Below are positions 24,045-35,599 of a stretch of 64,000 nt of DNA, piece by piece. The stretch spans positions 2,480,001 to 2,544,000 of the forward strand of contig CATNEN010000008.1 of assembly GCA_950097015.1 (NCBI GenBank). The letters run 5' to 3'. The position numbers and the translations under genes were made by a program. The notes beneath the pieces are model-generated. The model was given only the letters and a program-made list of their open reading frames with translations. It was not told the DNA's origin and made no database searches. The DNA is from Macrostomum hystrix. Taxonomy: Eukaryota; Platyhelminthes; Macrostomidae. The number at the start of each line of letters is the position of its first letter. Position 1 is the stretch's first letter.

Positions 24045-24057
24045 GCTACTACTACAA
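23094..24057. repeat. ACT/CTA trinucleotide array (duplicate)
   Basis: The counterpart of 17247-18210 in the second duplication unit, with the same order of interruptions. Confidence 0.97.
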
Positions 24058-24967
24058 ATAATATACTAAAGGCTAAAATGACTAAAACTTTGCTCAAAAC
24101 TGCAGAGATGCGCAGGACAATGGCTGGTGCTGTTGTAGGCATAGACAACGTCGTAGTGTCAACTTTGTCAATCGTCACATCATGGCTCCCATCCAGGCGA
24201 TTTTCTCAAAGCACAGGTAGTCACAGGTAGCTAATGATCTGAAAGTAGCAGCTATACGAGCTCGTACAGAACTATACTTTTCAGTTGAATTGGGAAACAT
24301 GATACTGATCTAGCCTCAACTAATTCTTGTTAACAAACCTTTTCATAACACCTTGACAACAGAAAGTCCATCAGGAAACCCAAAGCTAACCCAAAATCAC
24401 ACATTTAAGAAAAAACTAAACCTTTCATTTTTTTACTGAAGTAGTGTTGACAACTCGAAGTCCTTCTACAAGTAACACTTTATTTCATTACAACTTTTCA
24501 ACTGTTCGGATTGCAATCCTTAGTTTCCATTGTCTAATGTTATTAACAGAGTGCGTTTGCTTTTGCCACCGCAGCCCTCGTGCAAATGTAGCAGCCGTTC
24601 TCGCTGTGCGGTTTCTAATTGCCCTAATTTCTATTATTTGTACTTTGGTCTCACGTGAGTGACGTGTTACCTTGGTAGCTGAATGTGCCCGAGCGGTAAG
24701 GCACTCCCTAATATTCTAATTCCAGTCTTCCGGGGCTTTGCGCGGTGGATTGAAGTTGCCCAGTAGTCACGATCAGTAGACTGGAGGGGTGAGAATTCCT
24801 TCTTAATACAGTCGGGAATTGCATATTTATACCTTACTGATCATACATTACGTATGATTTCAGTATAGTTACTAGCAAGTTTTGCCCCCCTTCGGGGAGC
24901 AGAAATACTTTTAATTCGTCTAGTATATACTTTTTAGCAGCTGAATTTACAGCTTTTTAAAGCTACA

Positions 24968-26582
24968 ATGAACCCCCAGTTGACAATGATCCCCCAGTTG
25001 ACAATGATCCCCCAGTTGACAATGAACCCCCAGTTGACAATGAACCCCCAGTTGACAACGATCCCCCAGTTGACAATGATCCCCCATTTGACAATGATCC
25101 CCCAGTTGACAATGATCCCACAGTTGACAATGATCCCCCAGTTCACAATGATCACCCAGTTGATGATGATCCCCCAGTTGATGATGATCCCCCAGTTGAA
25201 AATGATCCCCCAGTTGACAATGATCCCCCAGTTGACAATGATCCCACAGTTGACAATGATCCCCCAGTTGACAAAGATCCCCCAGTTGACAATGATCACC
25301 CAGTTGATGATGATCCCCCAGTTGATGATGATCCCCCAGTTGAAAATGATCCCCCAGTTGACAATGATCCCCCAGTTGACAATGATCCCCCAGTTGACAA
25401 TGATCCCCCAGTTAACAAAGATCCCCCAGTTCACAATGATCCCCCAGTTGATGAAGTCTCCCCATTGATGATGATCCCCAGTTAACAATGTTCCTCCATT
25501 TGACAATGTTCCCCCAGTTGACAATGATCCCCCAGTTGATGATGATCACCCAGTTGACAATGATCCCCCAGTTGACAATGATCCCCCAGTTGACAATGAT
25601 CCCCCAGTTGACAATGATCCCCCAGTTGATGATGATCCCCCAGTTGAAAATGATCCCCCAGTTGACAATGATCCCACAGTTGACAATGATCCCCCAGTTG
25701 ACAATGATCCCCCAGTTGATGAAGTCTCCCCATTGATGATGATTCCTAGTTAACAATGTTCCTCCAGTTGACAATGTTCCCCCAGTTGACAATGATCCCC
25801 CAGTTGATGATGATCACCCAGTTGACAATGATCCCCCAGTTGACAATGATCCCCCAGTTGACAATGATCCCGCCGGTTGACAATGATCCCACAGTTGACA
25901 ATAATCCCGCCGGTTGACAATGATCCCACAGTTCACAATGATCCCCCAGTTGATGAAGTCTCCCCATTGATGATGATTCCTAGTTAACAATGTTCCTCCA
26001 GTTGACAATGTTCCCCCAGTTGACAATGATCCCCCAGTTGATGATGATCACCCAGTTGACAATGATCCCCCAGTTGACAATGATCCCGCCGGTTGACAAT
26101 GATCCCACAGTTGACAATGATCCCACAGTATACAATGATCCCCCAGTTGACAAAGATCCCCCAGTTCACAATGATCCCCCAGTTGACAAAGATCCCCCAG
26201 TTCTCAATGATCCCCCAGTTGATGATGCTCCCCAGTTGATGATGATTCCCCAGTTGACAATTATCCCCCAGTTGACCATTACCCCCCAGTTGACAATGAT
26301 CTCTCAGTTCACAATGACCCCCCAGTTGACAATGATCCCCCAGTTGACAATGAACCCCCAGTTGACAATGAACCCCCAGTTGACAAAGAACCCCCAGTTG
26401 ACAATGATCCCCCATTTGACAATGATCCCCCAGTTGACAATGATCCCCCAGTTGACAATGATCCCCCAGTTGACAATGATCCCCCAGTTGACAATGATCC
26501 CCCAGTCGACAATTATCCCCCAGTTTACCATGATCCCCCAGTTCACCATGATCCCCATTTTGATGATGACTCCCCAGTTGAC
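24968..26582. repeat. 18-bp satellite (element B)
   Basis: The same array as at 19121-20735, in the second duplication unit. Confidence 0.96.
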
Positions 26583-26606
26583 GTTGATTTTTCAAACGCT
26601 GGGTTA

Positions 26607-27657
26607 GCCAAGATTCAAACTCAGGTTTCGCCATGTTTTAAACCCTGGTGGGCTATGATTCAAACTCTCGTTTTGCCATGATTCAGACTCTGGTTGGCTA
26701 TGATTCAAACTCTGGTTTAGCCAAGATTCAAACTCTGGTTTTGCCATGATTCAGACGCTGGTTTAGCCATGATTCAAACTCTGGTTTAGCCATGATCCAG
26801 ACTCTGGTTTAGCCTTGATTCAGACTCTGGTTTAGCCATGATTCAGACTCTGGTTTAGCCATGATTCAGACTCTGGTTTAGCCATGATTCAGACTCTGGT
26901 TTAGCCATGATTCAGACTCTGGTTTAGCCATGATTCAGACTCTGGTTTAGCCATGATTCAGACTCTGGTTTAGCCATGATTCAGACTCTGGTTTAGCCTT
27001 GATTCAGACTCTGGTTTAGCCATGATTAAGACTCTGGTGTAGCCATGATTCAGACTCTGGTTTAGCCTTGATTCAGACTCTGGTTTAGCCATGATTCAGA
27101 CTCTGGTGTAGCCATGATTCAGACTCTGGTTTAGCCATGATTCAGACTCTGGTTTAGCCTTGATTCAGACTCTGGTTTAGCCATGATTAAGACTCTGGTG
27201 TAGCCATGATTCAGACTCTGGTTTAGCCATGATTCAGACTCTGGTTTAGCCATGATTCAGACTCTGGTTTAGCCTTGATTCAGACTCTGGTTTAGCCATG
27301 ATTCAGACTCTGGTTTAGCCATGATTAAGACTCTGGTGTAGCCATGATTCAGACTCTGGTTTAGCCATGATTCAGACTCTGGTTTAGCCATGATTCAGAC
27401 TCTGGTTTAGCCATGATTCAGACTCTGGTTTAGCCATGATTCAGACTCTGGTTTAGCCATGATTCAGACTCTGGTTTAGCCATGATTCAGACTCTGGTTT
27501 AGCCATGATTAAGACTCTGGTGTAGCCATGATTCAAGATCTGGTTTAGCCATGATTCAAACTCTGGTTTAGCCATGATTTAAACTCTGGTTTAGCCATGA
27601 TTCAAACTCTGGTTTAGCCATAATTCAAACCCTGGTTTAACCATGATTCAAAATCTG
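26607..27657. repeat. 23-bp satellite (element B)
   Basis: The same array as at 20760-21810, in the second duplication unit. Confidence 0.96.
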
Positions 27658-28589
27658 GTTTCCAAAATTAAAATTAAAAAATTTGCTTTGCATCCATCAC
27701 TACTGACTGAAAATTATTTTAAATATTTGACGCAGTGCAGATTTGGTTTAGTTTAGTCTGGTTTAGTCATGATTAAAACTCTGGGTTAGCCTTGATTCAA
27801 ACTCGGGATTAGCCATGATTCAAACTCTGGGTTGGCATAAGGGAATTAAAAATTTCCCACTTTGACGCAGTGCAGAGTCGAACCAAGGACACTTCGCCTT
27901 GCCTAGCCTAACCTATTCCTAGTGCCTACACATCGGCTATTCCTTATTATTAGCCTTATAAAATGAATTCTCAAAGTTCTGGCTTTGTACAAATAGAGTA
28001 CACTTATAGGTTCTGTCCAGATCGTGCAGGCTTCTAACTCAGTCAGCTAGGGAGTGTTGCGCAAGTTGACGATGCAATTCCAATTTAGCGGCAGTCAGTG
28101 AAATTCTGACATGGGTGTGAAAAGATGTGATGCAATCTATTTATAAATAAATTCGCACTGACTGTCTCGCCAGTGGGGTTGACACAGTGAAATTCTTATC
28201 AGTGTACTCACTTTTAACAAAACTGGCCCTGATGCAATCATTAAAATTGGCAGTGGTGTGCACGTTGACAAAACTGGCTCTGATTGAATGCATTAAAAAT
28301 CCTATCTAAAACAGTTTTTCGAATATTTAATCCCTTTAGCAATAAATTTAAGCTTAATAAAAATACGTGTATAATTGTCCCCATAATTGGCATCTTTTGG
28401 TGAAAAATAGTGAAAATCGGTTAAGCCGTTTTTGAGAAAATCGATCGCGCATACATATATATATATAGATAGTTTTCATCTTTAGTTATATAGACTAGCA
28501 AGTTTTGCCCCCCTTCGGGGAGCAGAAATATTTTTAATTCGTCCAGTATACACTTTTTAGCAGCTGCATTTTCAGCCTTTTTACGCTAC

Positions 28590-29592
28590 AATGATCAGTT
28601 GACAATGATCCCCCAGTTGATAAAGATCCCCCAGTTGACAATGATCCCCCAGTTGACAATGATCCCCCCGTTGACAAAAATCCCCCAATTGATGATGATC
28701 ACGCAGTTGATTATGATCCCCCAGTTGACAATAATCCCTCAATTGATGATGATCACGCAGTTGACAATGATCCCCCAGTTAATGATGACTCCCCATTGAT
28801 GATGATCCCCAGTTGACAATGTTCCCACAGTTGACAATGATCCCCGAGTTGACAATAATCCCCCAATTGATGATGATCACGCAGTTGACAATGATCCCCC
28901 AGTTAATGATGACTCCCCATTGATGATAATCTCCAGTTGACAACGTTCCCCCAGTTGACAATGTTCCCACAGTTGACAATGATCCCCCAGTTGATGATGA
29001 TCAACAAGTTGACAATGATCCCCCCAGTTCACAATGATCCTCCGGGTGATGATAAACCCCAGTTGACAATGATCCCCCAGTTTACAATGATCCCACAGTT
29101 GACAATGATCCCCAGTTGACAATGATCCCCCAGTTGACATTGACAATGATCTCACAGTTGACAATGATCCCCCAGTTGACATTGACAATTATCCCCCCAG
29201 TTGACCATGATCCCGCATTTGATGATGACTCCCCAGTTGACAATTATCCCCCAGTTGACAATTATCCCCCCGTTGACAATGATCCTCCAGTTGACCATGA
29301 TCCCCCAGTTGACGATTATCCCCCAGTCGACAATTATCTCTCAGTTGACTATGATCCCCCATTGATGGTGATCCCAGTTGACAATGTTCCCCCAGTTGAA
29401 CATGATCCCCTAGTTGACAATGATCCCCCAGTTGATTATGATCCCGCATTTGGTGATGTTTCCCCGTGACAATTATCCCCCAGTTGACAATTATCCCCCA
29501 GTTGACAATGATCTTCCAGTTGACAATGATCCCCCAGTTGACAATTATCCCCCAGTTTACCATGATCCCCCAGTTGACGATTATCCACCAGT
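28590..29592. repeat. 18-bp satellite (element C)
   Basis: A diverged relative of the array in A and B, with more gatgatgatcac and ttgacaattatcc variants. It is therefore older than the A/B duplication. Confidence 0.95.
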
Positions 29593-29599
29593 TCTGGTT

Positions 29600-32215
29600 T
29601 AGCAATGATTCAAACGCTGGGTTAGCCATGATTCAAGATCTGGTTTAGCCATGATTCAAACTCTGGTTTAGCCATGATTCAGAATCTAGTTTAGCCATGA
29701 TTAAGACACTGGTTTAGCTATGATTCAAATTCTGGTTTAGCCATGATTCAGACTCTGGTGTAGCCATGATTCAGACTCTGGTTTAGCCATGATTCAAACT
29801 CTAGTTTAGCCATGATTAAGACGCTGGTTTAGCTATGATTCAAATTCTGGTTTAGCCATGATTTAAACTCTGGTTTAGCCATGATTCAGACTCTAGTTTA
29901 GTCATGATTCAGACTCTGGTTTAGCCATGATTCAGACTCTGGTTTAGCCATGATTCAGACTCTGGTGTAGCCATGATTCAGACTCTGGTTTAGCCATGAT
30001 TCAGACTCTGGTTTAGCCATGATTCAGACTCTGGTTTAGCCATGATCCAGACTCTGGTTTAGCCTTGATTCAGACTCTGGTTTAGCCATGATTCAGACTC
30101 TGGTTTAGCCATGATTCAGACTCTGGTTTAGCCATGATTCAGACTCTGGTTTAGCCATGATTCAGACTCTGGTTTAGGCATGATTCAAACTCTGGTTTAG
30201 CCATGATTCAGACTCCAGTTTTGGCATGATTCAGACTCTGGTTTAGCCATGATTCAGACTCTGGTTTAGCCATGATTCAGACTCTGGTGTAGCCATGATT
30301 CAGACTCTGGTTTAGCCATGATTCAGACTCTGGTGTAGCCATGATTCAGACTCTGGTTTAGCTATGAGCCATGATTCAGACTCTGGTGTAGCAATGATTC
30401 AGACTCTGGTTTAGCCATGATTCAGACTCTGGTTTAGCTATGATTCAAACTCTGGTTTAGCCATGATTCAGACTCTGGTGTAGCCATGATTCAGACTCTG
30501 GTTTAGCCATGATTCAGACTCTGGTTTAGCTATGAGCCATGATTCAGACTCTGGTGTAGCAATGATTCAGACTCTGGTTTAGCCATGATTCAGACTCTGG
30601 TTTAGCTATGATTCAAACTCTGGTTTAGCCATGATTCAGACTCTGGTGTAGCCATGATTCAGACTCTGGTTTAGCCATGATTCAGACTCTGGTTTAGCTA
30701 TGAGCCATGATTCAGACTCTGGTGTAGCAATGATTCAGACTCTGGTTTAGCCATGATTCAGACTCCAGTTTTGCCATGATTCAGACTCTGGTTTAGCCAT
30801 GATTCAGACTCTGGTTTAGCCATGATTCAGACTCTGGTGTAGCCATGATTCAGACTCTGGTTTAGCCATGATTCAGACTCTGGTTTAGCTATGAGCCATG
30901 ATTCAGACTCTGGTGTAGCAATGATTCAGACTCTGGTTTAGCCATGATTCAGACTCTGGTTTAGATATGATTCAAACTCTGGTTTAGCCATGATTCAGAC
31001 TCTGGTGTAGCCATGATTCAGACTCTGGTTTAGCCATGATTCAGACTCTGGTTAAGCCATGATTCAGACTCTGGTTTAGCCATGATCCAGACTCTGGTTT
31101 AGCCTTGATTCAGACTCTGGTTTAGCCATGATTCAGACTCTGGTTTAGCCATGATTCAGACTCTGGTTTAGCCATGATTCAGACTCTGGTTTAGCCTTGA
31201 TTCAGACTCTGGTTTAGCCATGATTCAGACTCTGGTGTAGCCATGATTCAGACTCTGGTTTAGCCATGATTCAGACTCTGGTTTAGCCATGATTCAAACT
31301 CTGGTTTAGCCATGATTCAGACTCTGGTTTAGCCATGATTCAGAATCTAGTTTAGCCATGATTAAGACACTGGTTTAGCTATGATTCAAATTCTGGTGTA
31401 GCAATGATTCAGACTCTGGTTTAGCCATGATTCAGACTCTGGTTTAGCCATGATTCAGACTCTGGTTTAGCCTTGATTCAGACGCTGGTTTAGCCATGAT
31501 TCAGACTCTGGTTTAGCCATGATTCAAGATCTGGTTTAGCCATGATTCAAGATCTGGTTTAGCCATGATTCAAACTCTGGTTTTGCCATGTTTCAGACTC
31601 TGGTGTAGCCATGATTCAGACTCTAGTTTAGCCATGATTAAGACGCTGGTTTAGCTATGATTCAAATTCTGGTTTAGCCATGATTCAGACTCTGGTTTAG
31701 CCATGATTCAGACTCTGGTTTAGGCATGATTCAAACTCTGGTTTAGCCATGATTCAGACTCCAGTTTTGCCATGATTCAGACTCTGGTTTAGCCATGATT
31801 CAGACTCTGGTTTAGCCATGATTCAGACTCTGGTGTAGCCATGATTCAGACTCTGGTTTAGCCATGATTCAGACTCTGGTTTAGCTATGAGCCATGATTC
31901 AGACTCTGGTGTAGCAATGATTCAGACTCTGGTTTAGCCATGATTCAGACTCTGGTTTAGCTATGATTCAAACTCTGGTTTAGCCATGATTCAGACTCTG
32001 GTGTAGCCATGATTCAGACTCTGGTTTAGCCATGATTCAGACTCTGGTTTAGCCATGATTCAGACTCTGGTGTAGCCATGATTCAAACTCTGGTTTAGCC
32101 ATGATTCAGACTCTGGTTTAGCCATGATTCAGACTCTGGTTTAGCCATGATTCAGACTCTGGTTTAGCCATGATTCAGACTCTGGTTTAGCCATGATTCA
32201 AACTCTGTTTTAGCC
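29600..32215. repeat. 23-bp satellite (element C)
   Basis: About 113 units of gtttagccatgattcagact plus ctg. A recurring longer block contains gtttagctatgagccatgat, showing higher-order amplification. Confidence 0.96.
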
Positions 32216-32824
32216 GGTGTGCTATGATTTATGATATTTTATTTACGAAATGAAAAAAATAAATTAAAATAGTCTTCAAACACTACTGGCTGAAAATTAG
32301 TCTAAATGATTTGACGCAGTGCAGAATCGAACCCTAGCCTAGCCTAACCTATTCCTAGTGCCTACACATCGGCTATTCCGACTGTTGGTTAGTGGGTGCA
32401 AAAATCAGCCTTATAAAATGAATTCTTAAAGTTCTGGCTTTGTATAATGAAGTAAGAAAATAGAGTACACTCAGTCTCGCGGTTTGTTGTGTACATTTAT
32501 TTCCAATTTGTCTCCAGAGTGCAGGCTTTTAACTCAGTCAGCTAGTGGGTGTTGTGCAAGTTGATGATGCAATTCTAACTCAGTGGCAGTCAGTGAATGA
32601 AATTCTCAATAGGCCAAGATAGTTTGACCTTTGAAATGGTCAAAAAACATGTTTTTCGAATATTTAATCCCCTTAGCAATAAAGTTAAGCTTAATAAAAA
32701 TACGTGTATAATTGTCCCCATATTTAGCATCTTTTGGTGAAGAAATGGTGAAAATCGGTTGAGCCGTTCGGGAGAAAATCAATTACAAACATACAAACAA
32801 GATTTTCATTTTTAGTATATTAGA

Positions 32825-33152
32825 CTAGCTGCCTTCGCTACCCTCTGGGTAGCCTCACTGGAGTTCTTATCAGTTCGTTATCAAAACTGGCTCTGATGCA
32901 ATCATTAAAATTGGCACTGGAGGCCTCACTGTGCACAAGCTGTAAACAAGAATGCATTAGAAAAGCCTATTTAAAACTGTTTTTCGAATATTTAATCCCC
33001 TTGGCAATGGAATTAAGCTTAATAAAATTACGTGTACCGATTCCGGCCCAATTGTGATCTTTTGGCGAAGGAATTTTGAAAATCGGTTGAGCCGTTCGGG
33101 AGCTAGTCGATTGCAAACAAACATACAAGATTTTCATTTTTAGTATATTAGA
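32825..33152 (-). mobile_element. Short Helitron-like element D
   Basis: 328 bp. On the minus strand it starts TCTAATATACTAAAAATG at 33152 and contains gaacggctcaaccgatttt. It ends with hairpin GCTACCC-AGA-GGGTAGC, then gaaggcag and CTAG (32828-32825). It lacks satellites. Its compact size with both ends visible makes it the clearest example of the terminal structure. Confidence 0.7.
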
Positions 33153-34073
33153 TCTGTCTCGAGTAATACACTCTAAACAGTAAGGCAGTACGCCTTAATT
33201 ATATCAACAGTACGTTGATATACCCTAAAAAGACAATACGTCTTAGCTAAATCAACAATACGTTGATATACCTTATCAGTTATTCAGAACTAGTACAGTT
33301 CAAATTTGGATAGAACTAATGCAGCTCTAATCCCCTTTGAAATAATTGACTCAACGTTATTTATTTAAAGAACAGTTATTCGTATATGGCCTTTTTGCTC
33401 TAAATGATTTGAGCGCCAAGCGAGAGCGCATATTTTGACGATGTAAAATCCCTCCTATTTATATAAAATATTTGAGGTGGCGGGAAAAAGTAAAACAAAT
33501 GTTGTGACAAAATTCTTTTTTAAAGGAAACTACTAATTATTATAAGGAAAAAAAAAACGTCTAACATACTAATAGGATACATTTCGTTAGATAATTCGTT
33601 GACAAAATTTATTTACATCAAAAGGTTTTAAAACAATACTAATAAAATTCTATCTATCTCACAAATATTCTTAATATTAATTTTTTAAATCAATAAAAAA
33701 TAGCTCACTTTTTAAGGTTCGGCTGTGGGAGTTATTAAGAAAATAACAATAAACCCGAATTATATTAGAGCGTAAAAGAATATTAAATATCAATCAATCA
33801 CGAAGTTCAAGGATAAATTCTTAAAATAAACCCCAGTCGATGTATATTTTTCTGACTACATTTTAATTGATAAATCATTTTCAACCGGACTCTTTAAATA
33901 TATTACTTTATCAGTTGGTTTAGTTTTAGTCAAAAAAGCATTCAAGTGACGATCGCTGTTCCACAGGCAGCTATTTTTAGAGAATGTCATAAGCTCTGAA
34001 TAAAACTATGAGAAGTGCTTGACTGTCAGTGGAGGCGTCCTACACTGATTGTCAATCATCCAGTTCCTTGCAG
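33153..34073. other. No gene seen; AT-rich flank
   Basis: Strongly AT-rich DNA downstream (minus sense) of the receptor stop codon. It contains short inverted motifs such as atatcaacagtacgttgata around 33200-33270. It presumably includes the receptor 3' untranslated region. Confidence 0.5.
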
Positions 34074-35528
34074 TCAGATCACGTAGACACCAGTGGCAGA
34101 TTCCAGATTTCGGTCGCAGTTCTCGTACTTTTTGGCCACAGTGGCGTCTGACAATGCTCTTCCAGGAGCTGCCAGTCCGGACTGCAAAGAATCACAAAAC
34201 ATCGGCATCGGCATACTCAACGATTCACGTCGGCGTGACTGGTGGCAAAAATCCACCAATGTATGCAGAATTATTTTCTTTTGAATGTAAGCATGTCGGC
34301 TGTCTATTTTTGTTATTTTTTATGCAACTAATACAAAAAATAAAATTATAGAAATATTTCAATTAAAAGAATAATAAAACTAATAAAAACTGGTCTTTCT
34401 TCTGTTAATCGACTTATAAAAGGCCTCCTAATCTCTAGGAATGTAAAACACAGAGCAGTTAGTTACCATGGCGACAGACTCGGCAGCTGTTGAAGCACTA
34501 TCAGAAGCGGCGTCGCATCGAATGAAGCCGAGCTGAGATGGCAACGGGATACAGTGCTGCTTTTAGTGGTCACTAACAATCTGTTAAAATGCTACTCCTA
34601 GTCGATTACTCACGGAGCACAGGACCAGCAGGGCCAGGCTGAGCAGGACTGTGGCTGCAAGGAGGCCAGACAGAAACGCAGCCACAGCAATGCTGAGCAG
34701 CTCAGCCTCGTCTCGCTGGCTGCAGCTCCACTGGGCTGAGGCTGTGTGGACAGGCTGGAATCTCACTACCGGTGGTAGAGTCTGGGCTGCGCTGCACACG
34801 ATCCTGCCATCAAGCAGCTGCGGGATCTGCCCCTCCTCAATGCCGACCTCTCCGACTGTCCAGACACTGATCAGGCCTCCGTACTTTAAGATCTGGAAAG
34901 CCAAATCGCGAACCGGTGCACCTTTGTGTGAGAATTTTACTTACGCGAGTGAACTGAAGTGAAACTCACCCCCTGTGACAGACAGGTGAGGCTCAGATTC
35001 ACTCCACTGAAATGAGCGCTGCACCTGTGCTCAGGCACCGGCTGAGCTGCAGATGAGCTGAACTGCACTATCACATCTGACAGGTTCTGACAGCTGTCAA
35101 ATGAGACTGCCACTCTTGATGGCGGATCTGCAAACATCATGAACTCAACTTTTAACTTTCGCAGCATTGAATTCAAGGTAATCTAGGTAATTAACTAAAG
35201 CCAGACACGGACGCTAAACCATTCACCAAGAGCTCACACAGCACGGAGACGGAGCTTGAGTCTTCAACGGAGCCCAGCCTGCAGGAGTAGTTTCCCGAGT
35301 GCGAGGGCTGAGCACTGCCGATCAGCAGCTGGAGTTCATTGGTGCAGCTGCCGTTTGGAAAGCAGAGCTGCGGCCTGCTCAAGTTTGTGCTCAGGCCGGA
35401 GTCCATGCAGAGCAGTGAGCAGTTCACCGAAAATGAAGTGTTCACTGCCACCAACCGCTCAGCTGATAGCGCTGAAGAGATTGGGAATACTTGTTTATTA
35501 TTATGACTATTATTATTATTATTATTAT

Positions 35529-35599
<71 letters not shown>

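Larger units (their letters stand above)
22689..28490. repeat. Direct duplication of about 5.8 kb, second unit
   Basis: The second copy of 16842-22643. It starts within the last 25 codons of the Penelope frame, so no complete reverse transcriptase is present here. It includes the third hammerhead-like core (22991), an ACT array (23094-24057), a SINE-like fragment and element B. Confidence 0.9.
24872..28494 (-). mobile_element. Helitron-like element B (complete ends)
   Basis: On the minus strand it starts with TCTATATAACTAAAGATG at 28494 and ends with a GC hairpin about 10 bases before CTAG (24875-24872), followed by T. Inside are the conserved 5' block, a 23-bp satellite (26607-27657) and an 18-bp satellite (24968-26582). 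No coding gene is present. Its 5' T directly abuts the CTAG end of element C. Confidence 0.65.
28495..32824 (-). mobile_element. Helitron-like element C (satellite-bearing)
   Basis: On the minus strand it begins TCTAATATACTAAAAATG at 32824 and ends at CTAG (28498-28495), with the same GC hairpin as elements A and B about 10 bases before. The 5' block is diverged from that of B (ccgttcgggagaaaatc in place of ccgtttttgagaaaatc on the plus strand). It carries an 18-bp satellite of about 55 units and a 23-bp satellite of about 113 units. It is joined to D and B with no spare base. Confidence 0.6.

Noticed and set aside
19087..29648. PQLTMI, GGSLSTG and GDHCQL type open frames on both strands
   Set aside because: Products of the 18-bp satellite, whose period is a multiple of three.
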